From: Caproicibacter sp047777415
GTDB taxonomy: Bacteria; Bacillota; Clostridia; Oscillospirales; Acutalibacteraceae
Length of the DNA stretch: 64,000 bases
Direction: 5' to 3'
Assembly (NCBI GenBank): GCA_047777415.1
Contig: JBKEEO010000002.1
Location: 434,001 to 498,000 of the forward strand
The translations under genes and the position numbers were made by a program. The notes beneath the pieces are model-generated. The model did not search any database. It saw only the letters and a list, made by a program, of their open reading frames with translations, and was not told where the DNA came from. Below are positions 1-9,618 of the stretch, piece by piece. Numbering within the stretch: position 1 is the first letter of the stretch; each line of letters opens with the position of its first letter.

Positions 1-1
1 G

Positions 2-712
2 GTACCCATTGTTCTGATCCATTTTCAGGGTGACGATGGGGCTGCGGTGATTTTTTTCTGTATGTTTTTGGCCATGGCATTCGGTGCCGGGATACAGCTT
101 CGCTATTTCGCAGCGCTCATTGCAGTAATAGGGATTTCATTTCCGTTAGCATGGAAATATGTTTTAGAAGATTATCAGAAGCAGCGTTTGTTGGTTACCT
201 ATCGTTTGGATTCCGACCCGAATGCAGCATTGCGGTATGCTTATCAGCAAATTCAGGGTCGTCTTTCCATTGGAAGCGGCGGCTTATGGGGGCGCGGGCT
301 GTTCCAGGCTCCTCGGGTAAATCGTTCCGCGGTGCCGGTTCAGCAAAGCGATTTCATTTTTTCCGTCGCAGGAGAACAACTTGGATTTATCGGCTGTACC
401 GCTATCATTTTATTGCTCCTTTTTTACCTGTTGCATACGCTTCATATTGCCAGAAAATCGACGGATTTACTGGGCAGCAGTATTTGTATGGGTTTCTTCG
501 GTATGATTGCGTCACAATCCATTTTTAATTTGGGTATGTGTCTGGACTTGCTTCCAGTCATGGGTGTGACGCTTCCGTTTTTCAGCTACGGAGGTTCTTC
601 CGCCATATGCCTGTATTTTGGATTCGGCCTTGTCTTGAATGTTTATATGCACCGTGTGAATATGGATAAAATCGTTTTAAAGCGCAGAAATATTATGCCA
701 GGTAGATTGTAA
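2..712 (+). CDS. FtsW/RodA/SpoVE-family SEDS protein, 3' part
   Basis: The reading frame is open from the first bases of the window, so the gene starts upstream and only its C-terminal part (about 236 codons) is present. Hydrophobic segments alternate with the family signatures SIGSGGLWGRG, the QQSDFIF...EQLGFIG stretch and the terminal SYGGSS loop. These are typical of SEDS glycosyltransferases, which polymerise lipid II into peptidoglycan in the cytoplasmic membrane during division, elongation or sporulation. FtsW, RodA and SpoVE cannot be told apart from this fragment. The stop codon lies right at the left end of an IS30 element, so the native last codons may have been altered by the insertion. 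Confidence 0.9.
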   Translation, partial: VPIVLIHFQGDDGAAVIFFCMFLAMAFGAGIQLRYFAALIAVIGISFPLAWKYVLEDYQKQRLLVTYRLDSDPNAALRYAYQQIQGRLSIGSGGLWGRGLFQAPRVNRSAVPVQQSDFIFSVAGEQLGFIGCTAIILLLLFYLLHTLHIARKSTDLLGSSICMGFFGMIASQSIFNLGMCLDLLPVMGVTLPFFSYGGSSAICLYFGFGLVLNVYMHRVNMDKIVLKRRNIMPGRL

Positions 713-1905
713 AATCAAATTGAACACATAAAAAGATTCCATAGCGCACAGGGAACTGTTAGGATAAAGTTACCACACTAAATACTGACAGAAAGGCCTG
801 AACACTATGGACAAGAACCATTCTATCATAAAGATCGAAGAACGCAAGAGGGGACAGCATCTTAAAGCAGAAGAGCGTGGCGCAATCCAACAGTTAAAGA
901 AGATGGGATTTAGCAATCGAAAGATTGCTCGCGCAATCGATTGCAGCCCCTCTACCGTGGGCTATGAACTACGACGTGGCACACCGGAATACTCCGGCCG
1001 AGGTCGCAAACCCGGCTACTCAGCCAAACGTGGAGCTGCAGTCTACAAAGCGAATCGCAGTCGCTGCCATCGCCCTAGAACGGTATCCAGGAACTCCGAC
1101 TTCATCCGTTGGATGGTTAAAAAGGTTCGTAAGCATAATTGGTCTTTTGATGAGTGCGTAGGGCGGGCCCGAAGCGAACATCGTTTTCCAGCCAAGGAAA
1201 TCCCATGTACAAAAACTCTATATCATATGCTGTGGAAAGGGGAATTACCGCTCACGCTATTTGAACTTCCTGAGGTATTAAATGCATTCTCGCAGAAAAC
1301 CACGGCTTTCTAAGCGTATCAATGGGAAATCCATTGATTGGCGGCCACCTGAGGCAGCAGAGCGAAACACATTTGGACACTGGGAATCTGATACGGTACT
1401 GGGCCGAAAAAGAAGCGGTGAGGCAGTTGTATTTACCATTGTAGAGCGCCTGACAGGATATTATCTTTCAATTCGAATTGACGGCAAAACAACCACCGGT
1501 GTTGCCAGTGCCATGGAACAGCTAAAGGAACAGTATGGCGAGAAATTTTCGCAGGTGTTTCGCAGTATTACCACAGATAACGGCAGTGAGTTTGCGGCAT
1601 TTTCAGCCTTTGAAGAACTAGGCACGGCAATCTACTTTGCTCATCCCTATTCTGCTTGGGAACGACCTGTAAATGAGAGGACCAATCGCATACTACGAAA
1701 ATATATCCCAAAGGGTCGCTCCATCAATGGCTTTACCGCCGAACAAATCTTAATGTTTGCAGACGAGATAAACGCCACGCCTAGGAAACGATTAGGTTAT
1801 CAGACCCCTGAGGAACTGTTTGATGCTCAACTGGACAGAATTTATACTTTAAACCCGTAGATAACTTTATCCAGTGAAAGTGTTCAATTTGTTATTGCAA
1901 TTTAA
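713..1905 (+). mobile_element. IS30-family element, frameshifted
   Basis: The element carries an IS30-type transposase between imperfect inverted ends: caaattgaacac at 716-727 and its complement at 1880-1891. The similarity extends outwards, because the same terminal sequence (cttaaattgcaataacaa reading inward) occurs at the IS30 fragment near 46205. I therefore place the right end near 1905. No convincing target-site duplication is visible. The transposase is split between two frames, so the copy is probably inactive. Confidence 0.8.
807..1860 (+). pseudogene. IS30-family transposase, frameshifted
   Basis: The first frame (807-1313) has the N-terminal helix-turn-helix typical of IS30 (LKAEERGAIQQLKKMGFSNRKIARAI). 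The second (about 1282-1860) has the DDE integrase core, with FGHWESDTVLG, ITTDNGSEF and the C-terminal NERTNRILRKYIPKG region. The switch is from frame 0 to frame +1 around 1275-1300, so one extra base or two missing bases explain it. IS30 transposases are normally one continuous protein of about 330-350 residues, so I read this as a mutation rather than programmed frameshifting. Confidence 0.8.
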
Positions 1906-1933
1906 GGAATATTATGCCATCGGGATTATGACA

Positions 1934-1979
1934 GAAAAAGAGCTGTTTTACGGGTTAATCCGTAAAGCAGCTCTTTTTC
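1934..1979. terminator. Bidirectional intrinsic terminator
   Basis: An inverted repeat pairs aaaaagagctg with cagctcttttt and contains an inner stem of tttacgg with ccgtaaa. T-runs follow on both strands. It abuts the stop codon of the minus-strand DUF3006 gene and ends that operon. Confidence 0.8.
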
Positions 1980-2185
1980 TATTTTTTGGCTTTCTTCTTG
2001 TTTTTGTTTGCCAAAGTAGCTTCGCGGTCAATCGTAAGAGAACCTTCCACATCGTCCACTTTTAAAACGTCGCCCGCTGATGCTCCCTGCGGTAAATCGG
2101 AAATTTCAATAGCATAATATTTTTTATTTTTGTCTTCACAAATTGCGTAGATACCTTCCATTCGGTTAATTGTCAGTGTTTTCAT
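1979..2185 (-). CDS. DUF3006-family small protein
   Basis: This is a 68-residue acidic protein with a lysine-rich tail (ANKNKKKAKK). The start is the ATG at 2185 (MKTLTINRMEG), preceded by ggagag; an upstream in-frame ATG has no ribosome binding site. The sequence resembles DUF3006 proteins, small beta-rich proteins of unknown function often encoded next to secreted ComEC-like metallo-beta-lactamases. Here it lies 53 bp downstream of such a gene, on the same strand, and is the last gene of the ftsK operon. The family assignment rests on short motifs (ICEDKNKKYYAIEISDLP) and the neighbour. Confidence 0.7.
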   Translation of the reverse strand: MKTLTINRMEGIYAICEDKNKKYYAIEISDLPQGASAGDVLKVDDVEGSLTIDREATLANKNKKKAKK

Positions 2186-2238
2186 GAAAGCCACTCTCCC
2201 TAATTCCATAAAAAATGCATCAATTTCTTATTTAGCAG

Positions 2239-3165
2239 TTATTTTTCCGTTACAACATGGATCGTTTTTCCGTCTGTAAGAAAAATTATTGTTCCGTTGA
2301 CATCTGTGCGATAAGTTTTTACATTTGCGTTATACAAACGCTTGAGCACATCGTTTTTTGGCAATTTGTTCCGGTCATATCCAACGGAGATTGCCGCAAA
2401 TTTTGGATGAACCGCATTGAGAAATTCCAAGGTGGTTGAGGTGCTGCTGCCGTGATGTCCAACTTTTAGCACATCGGCGGTCAGATTTGCGCCGGATGCC
2501 AGCAGACTTTGTTCTTCTTCTTTCTCTGCGTCGCCTGTCAGAAGAAATCGGATATCCCCGTAGCGGAGCAGGAGGACAATAGAACTGTTGTTTGTATTGT
2601 TGCCCGGAGAAAGCGGTCCTACAACATGAATATTCATACCGCCCAACGTAAGTACATCTCCGGCTTTTGCAACGGTTGCCGACAGCCCTTTTCTTCGCAG
2701 CGAATTCATCGTCTCTATATAGGCGGTATCTTTTGGCACAAGCTCCGGGCGGATTTCCGGCAACAAAAACATTTCGACCGAAAAACTTTCCAAAACATAT
2801 TTTAATCCGCCCACATGGTCTTCATCCGGATGCGTGTTGATTACATACTCCAGACGAGATATTCCTCGCTGCTTTAAATACTGGATAATATGCTCTCCGC
2901 TATCGGACGTTCCGCCGTCAACCAGCATTTGGTGCCCTTCACATTCCACTAAAATACTGTCGGCCTTGCCAACATCCAAAATGTGCACGGCTGCCGGATA
3001 CTGATCTGCGCAGGAGGAAAAATGTCCAAGACCGAAAAAAGCGAATACGCTATTCCAGACTGATTCAGCCCCATAAGGCCGCCCGGCTGCCAAGAATATT
3101 ATTAAGACCAAAAATGTAATTATTGCAGACCGGGTTTTCTTGGAGTGCAATATAAATCGTTTCAT
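2239..3165 (-). CDS. Secreted ComEC/Rec2-like metallo-beta-lactamase-fold hydrolase
   Basis: This 308-residue protein has an N-terminal hydrophobic segment (about residues 14-30, signal peptide or anchor) followed by a single metallo-beta-lactamase domain. The metal-binding motif NTHPDEDHVGG is near residue 110, LLTGDAE near 208 and GHHGSS near 235. This is the layout of the stand-alone C-terminal domain of competence protein ComEC, without the channel. Extracellular DNA or nucleotide hydrolysis is likely but unproven. Its start codon overlaps the ftsK stop by four bases (ATGA), so translation is probably coupled. Confidence 0.85.
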   Translation of the reverse strand: MKRFILHSKKTRSAIITFLVLIIFLAAGRPYGAESVWNSVFAFFGLGHFSSCADQYPAAVHILDVGKADSILVECEGHQMLVDGGTSDSGEHIIQYLKQRGISRLEYVINTHPDEDHVGGLKYVLESFSVEMFLLPEIRPELVPKDTAYIETMNSLRRKGLSATVAKAGDVLTLGGMNIHVVGPLSPGNNTNNSSIVLLLRYGDIRFLLTGDAEKEEEQSLLASGANLTADVLKVGHHGSSTSTTLEFLNAVHPKFAAISVGYDRNKLPKNDVLKRLYNANVKTYRTDVNGTIIFLTDGKTIHVVTEK

Positions 3166-5648
3166 GAGTTTTTGTTCGGTGCAGAGTCATCTTGCTGCAT
3201 ATTTCGTTCCAGCCATTGCTGGTATGTCATCAGAACCTGACGGGGTTTGGAACCATCCCGAGGCCCAATTACTCCCATTTGTTCCATTTCGTCAATCAAT
3301 CTGCCCGCACGCGCGTAACCTAGGCGCAGACGCCGCTGAAGAAGGGAAGTGGAAGCCTGACCGGCTTCTATTACACATTTGATTGCATCCTGCATCATGG
3401 GGTCTTCGCTGTTCTGTGCGGTGCCGGAAGAGGAATCGTTCTTTTCAGCGGCCGCATTGCGTTCGATTTCCTCCGCAATATTTTCATTATAATCCGCTTT
3501 CTGCGCTTTTTTCACATAGTTCGTAATGGATTCAATCTCACTGTCACTGACAAAACATCCCTGAATACGAATCGGTTTTTGTGAGCCGACAGGGGAAAAT
3601 AACATATCACCGCGCCCTAAAAGTTTTTCTGCGCCGCCCATGTCCAAAATTGTTCGCGAATCCACTTGGGATGATACGGAAAACGCAATTCGGCTTGGAA
3701 TATTAGCTTTGATGATACCCGTAATAACGTTGACAGACGGTCTTTGTGTGGCAATGACCAGATGCATGCCGGCGGCACGCGCCATCTGTGCAAGGCGGCA
3801 GATGGAATCTTCCACTTCGTTTGGTGCTGCCATCATCAGGTCGGCAAGCTCATCAATAATGATGACAATCTGAGGCATATGTTCCATGGGCTGGCCGTCT
3901 TCTTCTTTGTAATTTCGTTGAGCGGCCAGTGCATTATAAGCGGAAAGATCACGCACATTGTGCGATGCGAAGATGTTATATCGTTTCAGCATTTCGTTAA
4001 CCGCCCAGCTCAGTGCGCCGGCAGCTTTGCGCGGATCCGTCACAACAGGAACCAGCAGATGGGGGATGCCGTTATAAATTCCCAGTTCTACCACTTTTGG
4101 GTCAATCATGAGGAACCGAACATCTGCCGGTGAAGATTTATAAAGAAGACTGATAATCATGGAGTTAATACAGACGGATTTACCGGAACCCGTTGCACCG
4201 GCAATCAAAAGATGCGGCATCTTAGCAAGGTCAGCCACGGCAACACCGCCTGCAATATCGCGTCCAAGAGCAACGGTCAGACGACTTTTTGCAACGGCAA
4301 AGCTATTGCTTTCAATCAATTCACGCATGCGAACAATCGTATTTTTTTTGTTTGGAACTTCAATACCAACCGCAGCTTTTCCTGGGATTGGTGCCTCTAT
4401 GCGGATGCCTGCCGTTGCAAGGTTCATGGACAAATCATCGGCAAGATTTGTAATTTTGCTGATTTTTACACCGCTTGCCGGCTGCAGTTCATACCTCGTG
4501 ACGGAAGGCCCCCTGCTGTAGCCGACAAAAGAGGTCTGCACCCCAAAACTTTTCAGAGTGTCAACCAACATCCGGCCATTTGTCTGAATTTCACTGATTG
4601 CTTCCTGCTCGCTTAGTTCGCGTGTGGTTTCCAGCATGGAAATCGGCGGGAAGTGGTATTCTCCATCCTGCGGCGGTTCGACAGAAATGGAACTTGTCTT
4701 TTCCGGTACAGATTTTCCAGTTGCCGTATTGACCGCCGTTCCAACAGCGGGTTCTGTCTCTTTTACAGCCATAGCAGGTACAGTTGGTTCTGATGCCGTC
4801 TTTTGCTGAGGCTGCGGTTCAGAATCGTTACCCTTAATGTTAAAAACTTTTTCAAGCCGTTCCAGCTTCTCGCTTTTCTTAGGTGCTTTCTTTTGAGAGG
4901 AGCGAACCGGATGCAACGGAAGCCCTTCATCATCCAGAGGAATATCAATGTTAAGGTTTTTCCGGTTGCGTTCTATCTTTTTCTCGCGGACTGTATTGAT
5001 GCCGCTTTTTACCATGCCTGCCGGTTTAGCAACTGTTCTGAACAACTGAATTAAGCTTGTTCCGGTTAGAATCATGACAGCGACGAAAAGCAGAAGCAAA
5101 ATAACAATTTTAGCTCCCAATGCGCCAAACGCTGCAACAATCGGAATACCGATTAGGCCGCTAAAGAATCCGGAACCTGCATGTTCCGTTCCTTCATGAT
5201 ACAGTTTCGTAAGGGTTGTCCAAAATGATTGAAGCGTTACACCGTCAGAGGCAGAAAAGATATAGCCGGAAGCGCAAAACAAGGCTATAATAATAATCAT
5301 CAGAACGAGTTGTCTGCTGGTATGGGTTCCTTGACGTTCCAAAGCAGTTATAATGGATATGTACAGAAGAAGAATCGGCCACAGAATAGCCCAGCTGCCG
5401 AACAGACCGAGCAGTACATTATGAAACCAGTGCCAGATGTGTTCGCCGCTGATTAGAACAAGGCAAAACATCAAAATGGAACAGGCAAACAAAATAACGG
5501 CATAAATTTGACTGCGCTGTTTGTTCGCCTGTGCGCGCCTCATGGCTGCGGAAGCAGCGGCCTTTGAGGGAGTCGCTGTGTTAGACCTCTTTTTCTTTGC
5601 AGTCTTGGGATTGGATTTTTTATTTTTGCTTTCGGACTTTTTAGCCAA
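3162..5648 (-). CDS. ftsK: DNA translocase FtsK/SpoIIIE
   Basis: This 828-residue protein has a basic N-terminus, about four membrane segments, a low-complexity linker and a RecA-like motor with Walker A GATGSGKS (about residue 485) and Walker B IVIIIDELADLMM. The C-terminal winged-helix gamma domain (SLLQRRLRLGYARAGRLIDEME) binds KOPS/SRS-like DNA. It pumps chromosomal DNA through the septum at division or sporulation. I chose the TTG at 5648 because gaggtg lies just before it; the ATG further upstream lacks a binding site. The neighbour tepA matches the tepA-spoIIIE order of Bacillus subtilis, favouring SpoIIIE. Confidence 0.93.
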   Translation of the reverse strand: MAKKSESKNKKSNPKTAKKKRSNTATPSKAAASAAMRRAQANKQRSQIYAVILFACSILMFCLVLISGEHIWHWFHNVLLGLFGSWAILWPILLLYISIITALERQGTHTSRQLVLMIIIIALFCASGYIFSASDGVTLQSFWTTLTKLYHEGTEHAGSGFFSGLIGIPIVAAFGALGAKIVILLLLFVAVMILTGTSLIQLFRTVAKPAGMVKSGINTVREKKIERNRKNLNIDIPLDDEGLPLHPVRSSQKKAPKKSEKLERLEKVFNIKGNDSEPQPQQKTASEPTVPAMAVKETEPAVGTAVNTATGKSVPEKTSSISVEPPQDGEYHFPPISMLETTRELSEQEAISEIQTNGRMLVDTLKSFGVQTSFVGYSRGPSVTRYELQPASGVKISKITNLADDLSMNLATAGIRIEAPIPGKAAVGIEVPNKKNTIVRMRELIESNSFAVAKSRLTVALGRDIAGGVAVADLAKMPHLLIAGATGSGKSVCINSMIISLLYKSSPADVRFLMIDPKVVELGIYNGIPHLLVPVVTDPRKAAGALSWAVNEMLKRYNIFASHNVRDLSAYNALAAQRNYKEEDGQPMEHMPQIVIIIDELADLMMAAPNEVEDSICRLAQMARAAGMHLVIATQRPSVNVITGIIKANIPSRIAFSVSSQVDSRTILDMGGAEKLLGRGDMLFSPVGSQKPIRIQGCFVSDSEIESITNYVKKAQKADYNENIAEEIERNAAAEKNDSSSGTAQNSEDPMMQDAIKCVIEAGQASTSLLQRRLRLGYARAGRLIDEMEQMGVIGPRDGSKPRQVLMTYQQWLERNMQQDDSAPNKNS

Positions 5649-5853
5649 ACGGCACACCTCTATCCGTTTCAATTCTGTCTTCATTCGTTGGGGATGGTTG
5701 CACTTTTTGGCGGCTTCCTTCAACAGCATTAACCTGTTTTAGCCCGCTGTCAAGATGGCTGGCATGAGAAGCAATGTGCAAAAATGGAGTATAACGAAAC
5801 AAACGGATTTCCGTATATTGAAAACATTTTTGTGTGGCGGTTAAAGCCCACAC
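5641..5853 (-). CDS. Possible small ORF overlapping the ftsK start
   Basis: A 70-codon frame with a GTG start fills part of the 283-bp gap between tepA and ftsK. Its stop overlaps the ftsK TTG by eight bases, a layout that would allow translational coupling. In B. subtilis the small gene ylzJ sits at this position, but I see no YlzJ motif here and no ribosome binding site before the GTG. It may be a leader rather than a real protein. Confidence 0.25.
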   Translation of the reverse strand: MWALTATQKCFQYTEIRLFRYTPFLHIASHASHLDSGLKQVNAVEGSRQKVQPSPTNEDRIETDRGVPFG

Positions 5854-5931
5854 ATCAGCAAAAGAATCAACTCTGTTGCCTGTAAAATCCGAATCTTATG
5901 TAATGGCGGCATGCAGCCGCCTTTCAATGGG

Positions 5932-6666
5932 CTATTTCTTTTTGGCTGTTTTTGACGAAGCCGACATTTTCTTTTTTTCTTTTTTCTTTGTTTCGTCAAT
6001 CATCTCATACAGGCACTCAATCGCATCGCTCAGGTTTCCGATAGAATCAATCAATCCTTCCTGTACGGCGTCCATTCCTTCCAGAACAGAACCAATATCC
6101 AGCACTAACTCCTGAGTGTTCATCGAAAGTTCCATTAGACGCTCAGCTGAAATATTGGAATGAGCGGTAATGAATTTTGTGATTCTTTTTTGCATCCTTT
6201 CAAAATAGTCCAATGTCTGTGGAACACCGAGCGTCAGTCCGTTCATTCTCACCGGATGCAGCGTCATGGTTGCGCTTGGAACGATAAACGAATGTTTTGC
6301 GGCAACCGCAAGGGGAACCCCGATCGAATGCCCTCCGCCCAAAACAATGGAAACGGTCGGCTTTTTCATGCCCGCAATCATCTCGGCTAAGGCAAGTCCG
6401 GCCTCCACGTCGCCGCCAACCGTATTCAACAGAAGGAGCAGCCCTTCAATTTCTCTGTCTTCCTCAATGGAAACCAGTTGTGGAATCACATGCTCATATT
6501 TTGTGGTCTTGTTTTGCGCAGGCAAAACGGTATGTCCCTCAATTTGACCAATAATAGTCATGCATTGGATGATATGCTTCCCGTCACCGGTAATGACAGA
6601 GCCGGAGTCGACAATGCGATCCATGGCACGGTTTGTTCTTTCATCTTTATTTTCTTCTTCGCTCAT
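5932..6666 (-). CDS. tepA: ClpP-like serine protease, TepA family
   Basis: This 244-residue protein has the ClpP/crotonase fold. The glycine-rich oxyanion region LLLLNTVGGDVEAGLALAEMI is followed by GGGHSIGVPLAV with the candidate nucleophile serine near residue 114, then MTLHPVR with the candidate histidine. The order matches B. subtilis TepA (translocation-enhancing protein), which degrades germination-related peptides and signal peptides. There is no signal peptide, so it acts in the cytoplasm. The C-terminus is a lysine-rich tail. The start ATG has gggaggtg upstream, and the gene opens the ftsK operon. Confidence 0.88.
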   Translation of the reverse strand: MSEEENKDERTNRAMDRIVDSGSVITGDGKHIIQCMTIIGQIEGHTVLPAQNKTTKYEHVIPQLVSIEEDREIEGLLLLLNTVGGDVEAGLALAEMIAGMKKPTVSIVLGGGHSIGVPLAVAAKHSFIVPSATMTLHPVRMNGLTLGVPQTLDYFERMQKRITKFITAHSNISAERLMELSMNTQELVLDIGSVLEGMDAVQEGLIDSIGNLSDAIECLYEMIDETKKKEKKKMSASSKTAKKK

Positions 6667-6749
6667 AACGGCACCTCCCGCAAGACTTAGTTTGCCTGCG
6701 GAAGTGCATAACATACATAAAGGAAGATTCCATCTATGAATTCATTTGT

Positions 6750-6778
6750 ATTATATCATTTGTTGACCTATTCAGCAA
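6750..6778 (-). promoter_or_regulatory. Sigma-A-type promoter for tepA-ftsK
   Basis: On the minus strand TTGCTG (6778-6773) and TATAAT (6755-6750) are separated by exactly 17 bases, about 85 bp upstream of the tepA start codon. The leader contains a small hairpin (ccgca/tgcgg) just before the ribosome binding site. Confidence 0.7.
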
Positions 6779-6828
6779 CAAAATGTATATTCGGATGCCA
6801 AAATAAATCGATTGAAAAGGCTAATTGA

Positions 6829-6857
6829 TTGACAATAACTGATTCTTCATACATAAT
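6829..6857 (+). promoter_or_regulatory. Sigma-A-type promoter for the aconitase operon
   Basis: TTGACA (6829-6834) and CATAAT (6852-6857) are 17 bases apart, 67 bp before the aconitase start. It diverges from the tepA promoter, so the 258-bp intergenic region serves both operons. I see no clear Rex operator here. Confidence 0.75.
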
Positions 6858-6924
6858 GAACTTATCTATTGTTTACTGCAGACTTTTAAGTGCGGATGAT
6901 TCAAATTAAGGAGAGGTTTCAAAT

Positions 6925-8865
6925 ATGGGATTGACACTGTCACAGAAAATTATAAAAAAACACCTTGTCAGCGGCAATATGAGCGTTGGCAGCGAAATCG
7001 GCATTCGGATCGATCAGACTTTGACGCAGGATGCCACGGGGACCATGGCCTATATTGAATTTGAGGCTATGGGTGTGCCGAGGGTTCGTACAGAACGTTC
7101 CGTTGCCTATGTTGACCACAATACATTGCAGACCGGTTTTGAAAATGCGGATGATCACAGATTTATTCAGTCTATTGCAAAAAAATACGGAATTTATTAT
7201 TCACGGCCCGGCAACGGAATCTGCCACCAGGTTCATTTGGAACGTTTCGGTATTCCGGGCAAAACTCTAATTGGTTCCGATAGCCATACCCCCACAGGCG
7301 GTGGAATCGGAATGCTCGCAATCGGCGCAGGCGGACTCGATGTTGCCGTTGCAATGGGCGGTGGGCCATATTATATTACAATGCCGAAAATCTTGCGCGT
7401 TGTCTTAAAAGGTGCGCTTTCTCCTTGGGTCAGCGCAAAAGATGTTATTCTGGAAATTCTACGGCGTCTTTCGGTTAAAGGCGGAGTGGGAAAAATTTTA
7501 GAATACACCGGTGAAGGTGTGAAAACGCTGACCGTTCCGGAACGTGCCACTATTACGAATATGGGTGCGGAGCTTGGTGCAACGACTTCCATTTTCCCTT
7601 CCGATGAAATTACCCGTGAATTTCTGAGAGCACAAGGAAGAGAACAGGATTGGGTGGAACTTTCTGCGGATGCAGATGCTGTTTACGATGAGACCATTGA
7701 AATCGATCTTTCCGCTATTGAACCGCTGGCTGCCTGTCCGCACAGCCCGGACGCCGTAAAACCGGTCAGAGAAATCGGCCCAATTGCGGTGGATCAGGTT
7801 TGCATTGGTTCTTGCACAAATTCATCTTTGCGCGACATGATGCGTGTGGCATCCATTTTAAAAGGCAAAACAATCAGTCCCAGCGTCAGCCTTGCGATTG
7901 CTCCGGGATCCCGTCAGGTTTACAGCATGCTTGCTGAAAATGGAGCGCTTGCCGATCTAATTAACGCGGGAGCCAGAATTTTGGAGTGTGCTTGTGGTCC
8001 CTGCATCGGAATGGGACAGTCGCCCAATTCCGGCGGAATTTCTCTGCGTACCTTTAACCGAAATTTCCTTGGACGCTCCGGTACTGCAGACGCTCAGATT
8101 TATCTGGTTGGACCTGAAACAGCGGCAGCATCCGCGCTTACCGGTGTTTTAACGGACCCGAGAACACTAGGGGAAGAACCTGCCATTTCTCTTCCGGACC
8201 ATTTTGAAATTAACGATAATATGATTGTTCCGCCTGCATCCCCCGAGGAAGCAAAGGATCTTCCTGTACTGCGCGGACCAAACATCAAGGAACTTCCTGT
8301 GGCTGATCCGATGCCGGAATCCATAGAAGCGAAAGCTGTTTTAAAAGTTGGGGACAACATCACGACAGACCACATTATGCCTGCGGGTTCCAAAATTCTT
8401 CCATACCGGTCCAATATCCCATATCTCTCACAATACTGTTTTGCTGTATGTGACAAGTCTTTTGCACAACGCTGCAAAGAAAACGGAGGTGGCATCATTA
8501 TTGGCGGCTCCAACTACGGGCAGGGTTCCTCGCGTGAACACGCCGCACTGGTACCGCTTTACCTTGGGGTCAAAGCCGTGATTGTAAAGAGCTTTGCACG
8601 AATTCATTGTGCTAACTTGGTCAATGCCGGAATTCTCCCGCTTGTCTTTGAGAATGAAAATGATTATGATAAAATCGATCAGATGGATCAACTCGAATTG
8701 AAAGATGTTCGTGCAGCGATTCAGGATGGCGCAACTGTTAAGGTTTATAATAAAACAAAGGGCACTTCCTTTGAGGTGAAACCTGCAGTAAGCGAGCGTC
8801 AACGCGCCATTCTTCTGGCCGGTGGACTGCTGAATTATACAAAAGAGCAGAACGGGAGGAACTAA
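6925..8865 (+). CDS. acn: Aconitate hydratase
   Basis: This 646-residue enzyme isomerises citrate to isocitrate using a [4Fe-4S] cluster. The predicted cluster ligands are Cys297 in IGSCTN and Cys357/Cys360 in CACGPCIGMGQ. The substrate region GSDSHTPTGGGIGMLAIGAGG lies near residue 130, and the C-terminal swivel domain has GGSNYGQGSSREHAAL and FARIHCANLVNAGILPL. The length fits the short, mitochondrial/LeuC-like bacterial class rather than the 890-residue AcnA. The start has aaggagagg upstream. It is co-transcribed with icd, forming the oxidative branch to 2-oxoglutarate that anaerobes use for glutamate synthesis. Confidence 0.93.
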   Translation: MGLTLSQKIIKKHLVSGNMSVGSEIGIRIDQTLTQDATGTMAYIEFEAMGVPRVRTERSVAYVDHNTLQTGFENADDHRFIQSIAKKYGIYYSRPGNGICHQVHLERFGIPGKTLIGSDSHTPTGGGIGMLAIGAGGLDVAVAMGGGPYYITMPKILRVVLKGALSPWVSAKDVILEILRRLSVKGGVGKILEYTGEGVKTLTVPERATITNMGAELGATTSIFPSDEITREFLRAQGREQDWVELSADADAVYDETIEIDLSAIEPLAACPHSPDAVKPVREIGPIAVDQVCIGSCTNSSLRDMMRVASILKGKTISPSVSLAIAPGSRQVYSMLAENGALADLINAGARILECACGPCIGMGQSPNSGGISLRTFNRNFLGRSGTADAQIYLVGPETAAASALTGVLTDPRTLGEEPAISLPDHFEINDNMIVPPASPEEAKDLPVLRGPNIKELPVADPMPESIEAKAVLKVGDNITTDHIMPAGSKILPYRSNIPYLSQYCFAVCDKSFAQRCKENGGGIIIGGSNYGQGSSREHAALVPLYLGVKAVIVKSFARIHCANLVNAGILPLVFENENDYDKIDQMDQLELKDVRAAIQDGATVKVYNKTKGTSFEVKPAVSERQRAILLAGGLLNYTKEQNGRN

Positions 8866-8867
8866 GA

Positions 8868-9602
8868 TTGGAACTGTCGGCGCGAAGACTCTCGGCTAAT
8901 CAAATCAAATGGATTGCCATTGTTGCTATGCTGATTGACCATACCGCATGGGCCTTTGTGCCGACCTATTCTGTGCTAGGGCAATTGATGCATGTTGTGG
9001 GGAGAATTACCGCACCCATTATGTGTTTTTTTATCGCGGAAGGATACGCCTATACGCACAATTTTAAACGCTATGCGTATCGTTTGGCACTGTTTGCGTT
9101 GATTTCGCAAATTCCGTTTACATTGTTTCTGACCGGCCAATTACGATTTGTTGCTTCCGGTTTATTTTCGGAAAGTTTCAATGTAATTTACACACTGTTT
9201 TTAAGCCTTATGGCAATTCGTGTTTATGATAAAATAGAAAATCCGGCACTTAGAACACTGGCTGTTATCGGACTATGTATCCTTTCTTTGCCGGGGGACT
9301 GGATGGTTTTCGACATCTTATTTACACTTGTTTTTTGGCAGTACCGCGGGAGTTTCCGGCGTCAAGCGCAGGCTTTTTCTATTGTAGCAGTTTATATGAT
9401 GTTTCTTATGGTGTTCATTGGTTCTTTTGCTGCGGGACGCCCAATTTATAGTCAGCTGTTCCAAGCGGGAGTTTTTCTGAGCTTGCCAATTCTGTCCCTT
9501 TACAGCGGGGAGCGCGGGGGAGGCCGGTATTCTAAATGGGCGTTTTATATTTTTTATCCCGCGCATTTATTGGTGCTTGGTATCCTAAAGCTATGTATCT
9601 GA
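8868..9602 (+). CDS. TraX-family membrane protein
   Basis: This 244-residue polytopic membrane protein has about seven hydrophobic segments and the TraX signature near the N-terminus (LSANQIKWIAIVAMLIDHTAW, then GRITAPIMCFFIAEGYAYT). TraX acetylates F-pilin in E. coli; chromosomal homologues in Firmicutes are putative membrane acyltransferases of unknown substrate. The TTG start lies two bases after the aconitase stop and uses the gggagg at the end of that gene. The next gene, icd, follows 16 bp later, so all three are probably one transcript. Confidence 0.85.
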   Translation: MELSARRLSANQIKWIAIVAMLIDHTAWAFVPTYSVLGQLMHVVGRITAPIMCFFIAEGYAYTHNFKRYAYRLALFALISQIPFTLFLTGQLRFVASGLFSESFNVIYTLFLSLMAIRVYDKIENPALRTLAVIGLCILSLPGDWMVFDILFTLVFWQYRGSFRRQAQAFSIVAVYMMFLMVFIGSFAAGRPIYSQLFQAGVFLSLPILSLYSGERGGGRYSKWAFYIFYPAHLLVLGILKLCI

Positions 9603-9618
9603 AATTGGAGGATGTATT

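Noticed and set aside
1270..1320. Programmed frameshift in the IS30 transposase
   Set aside because: The change needed is +1, there is no slippery sequence, and IS30 transposases are normally made from one frame. A mutation explains it better.
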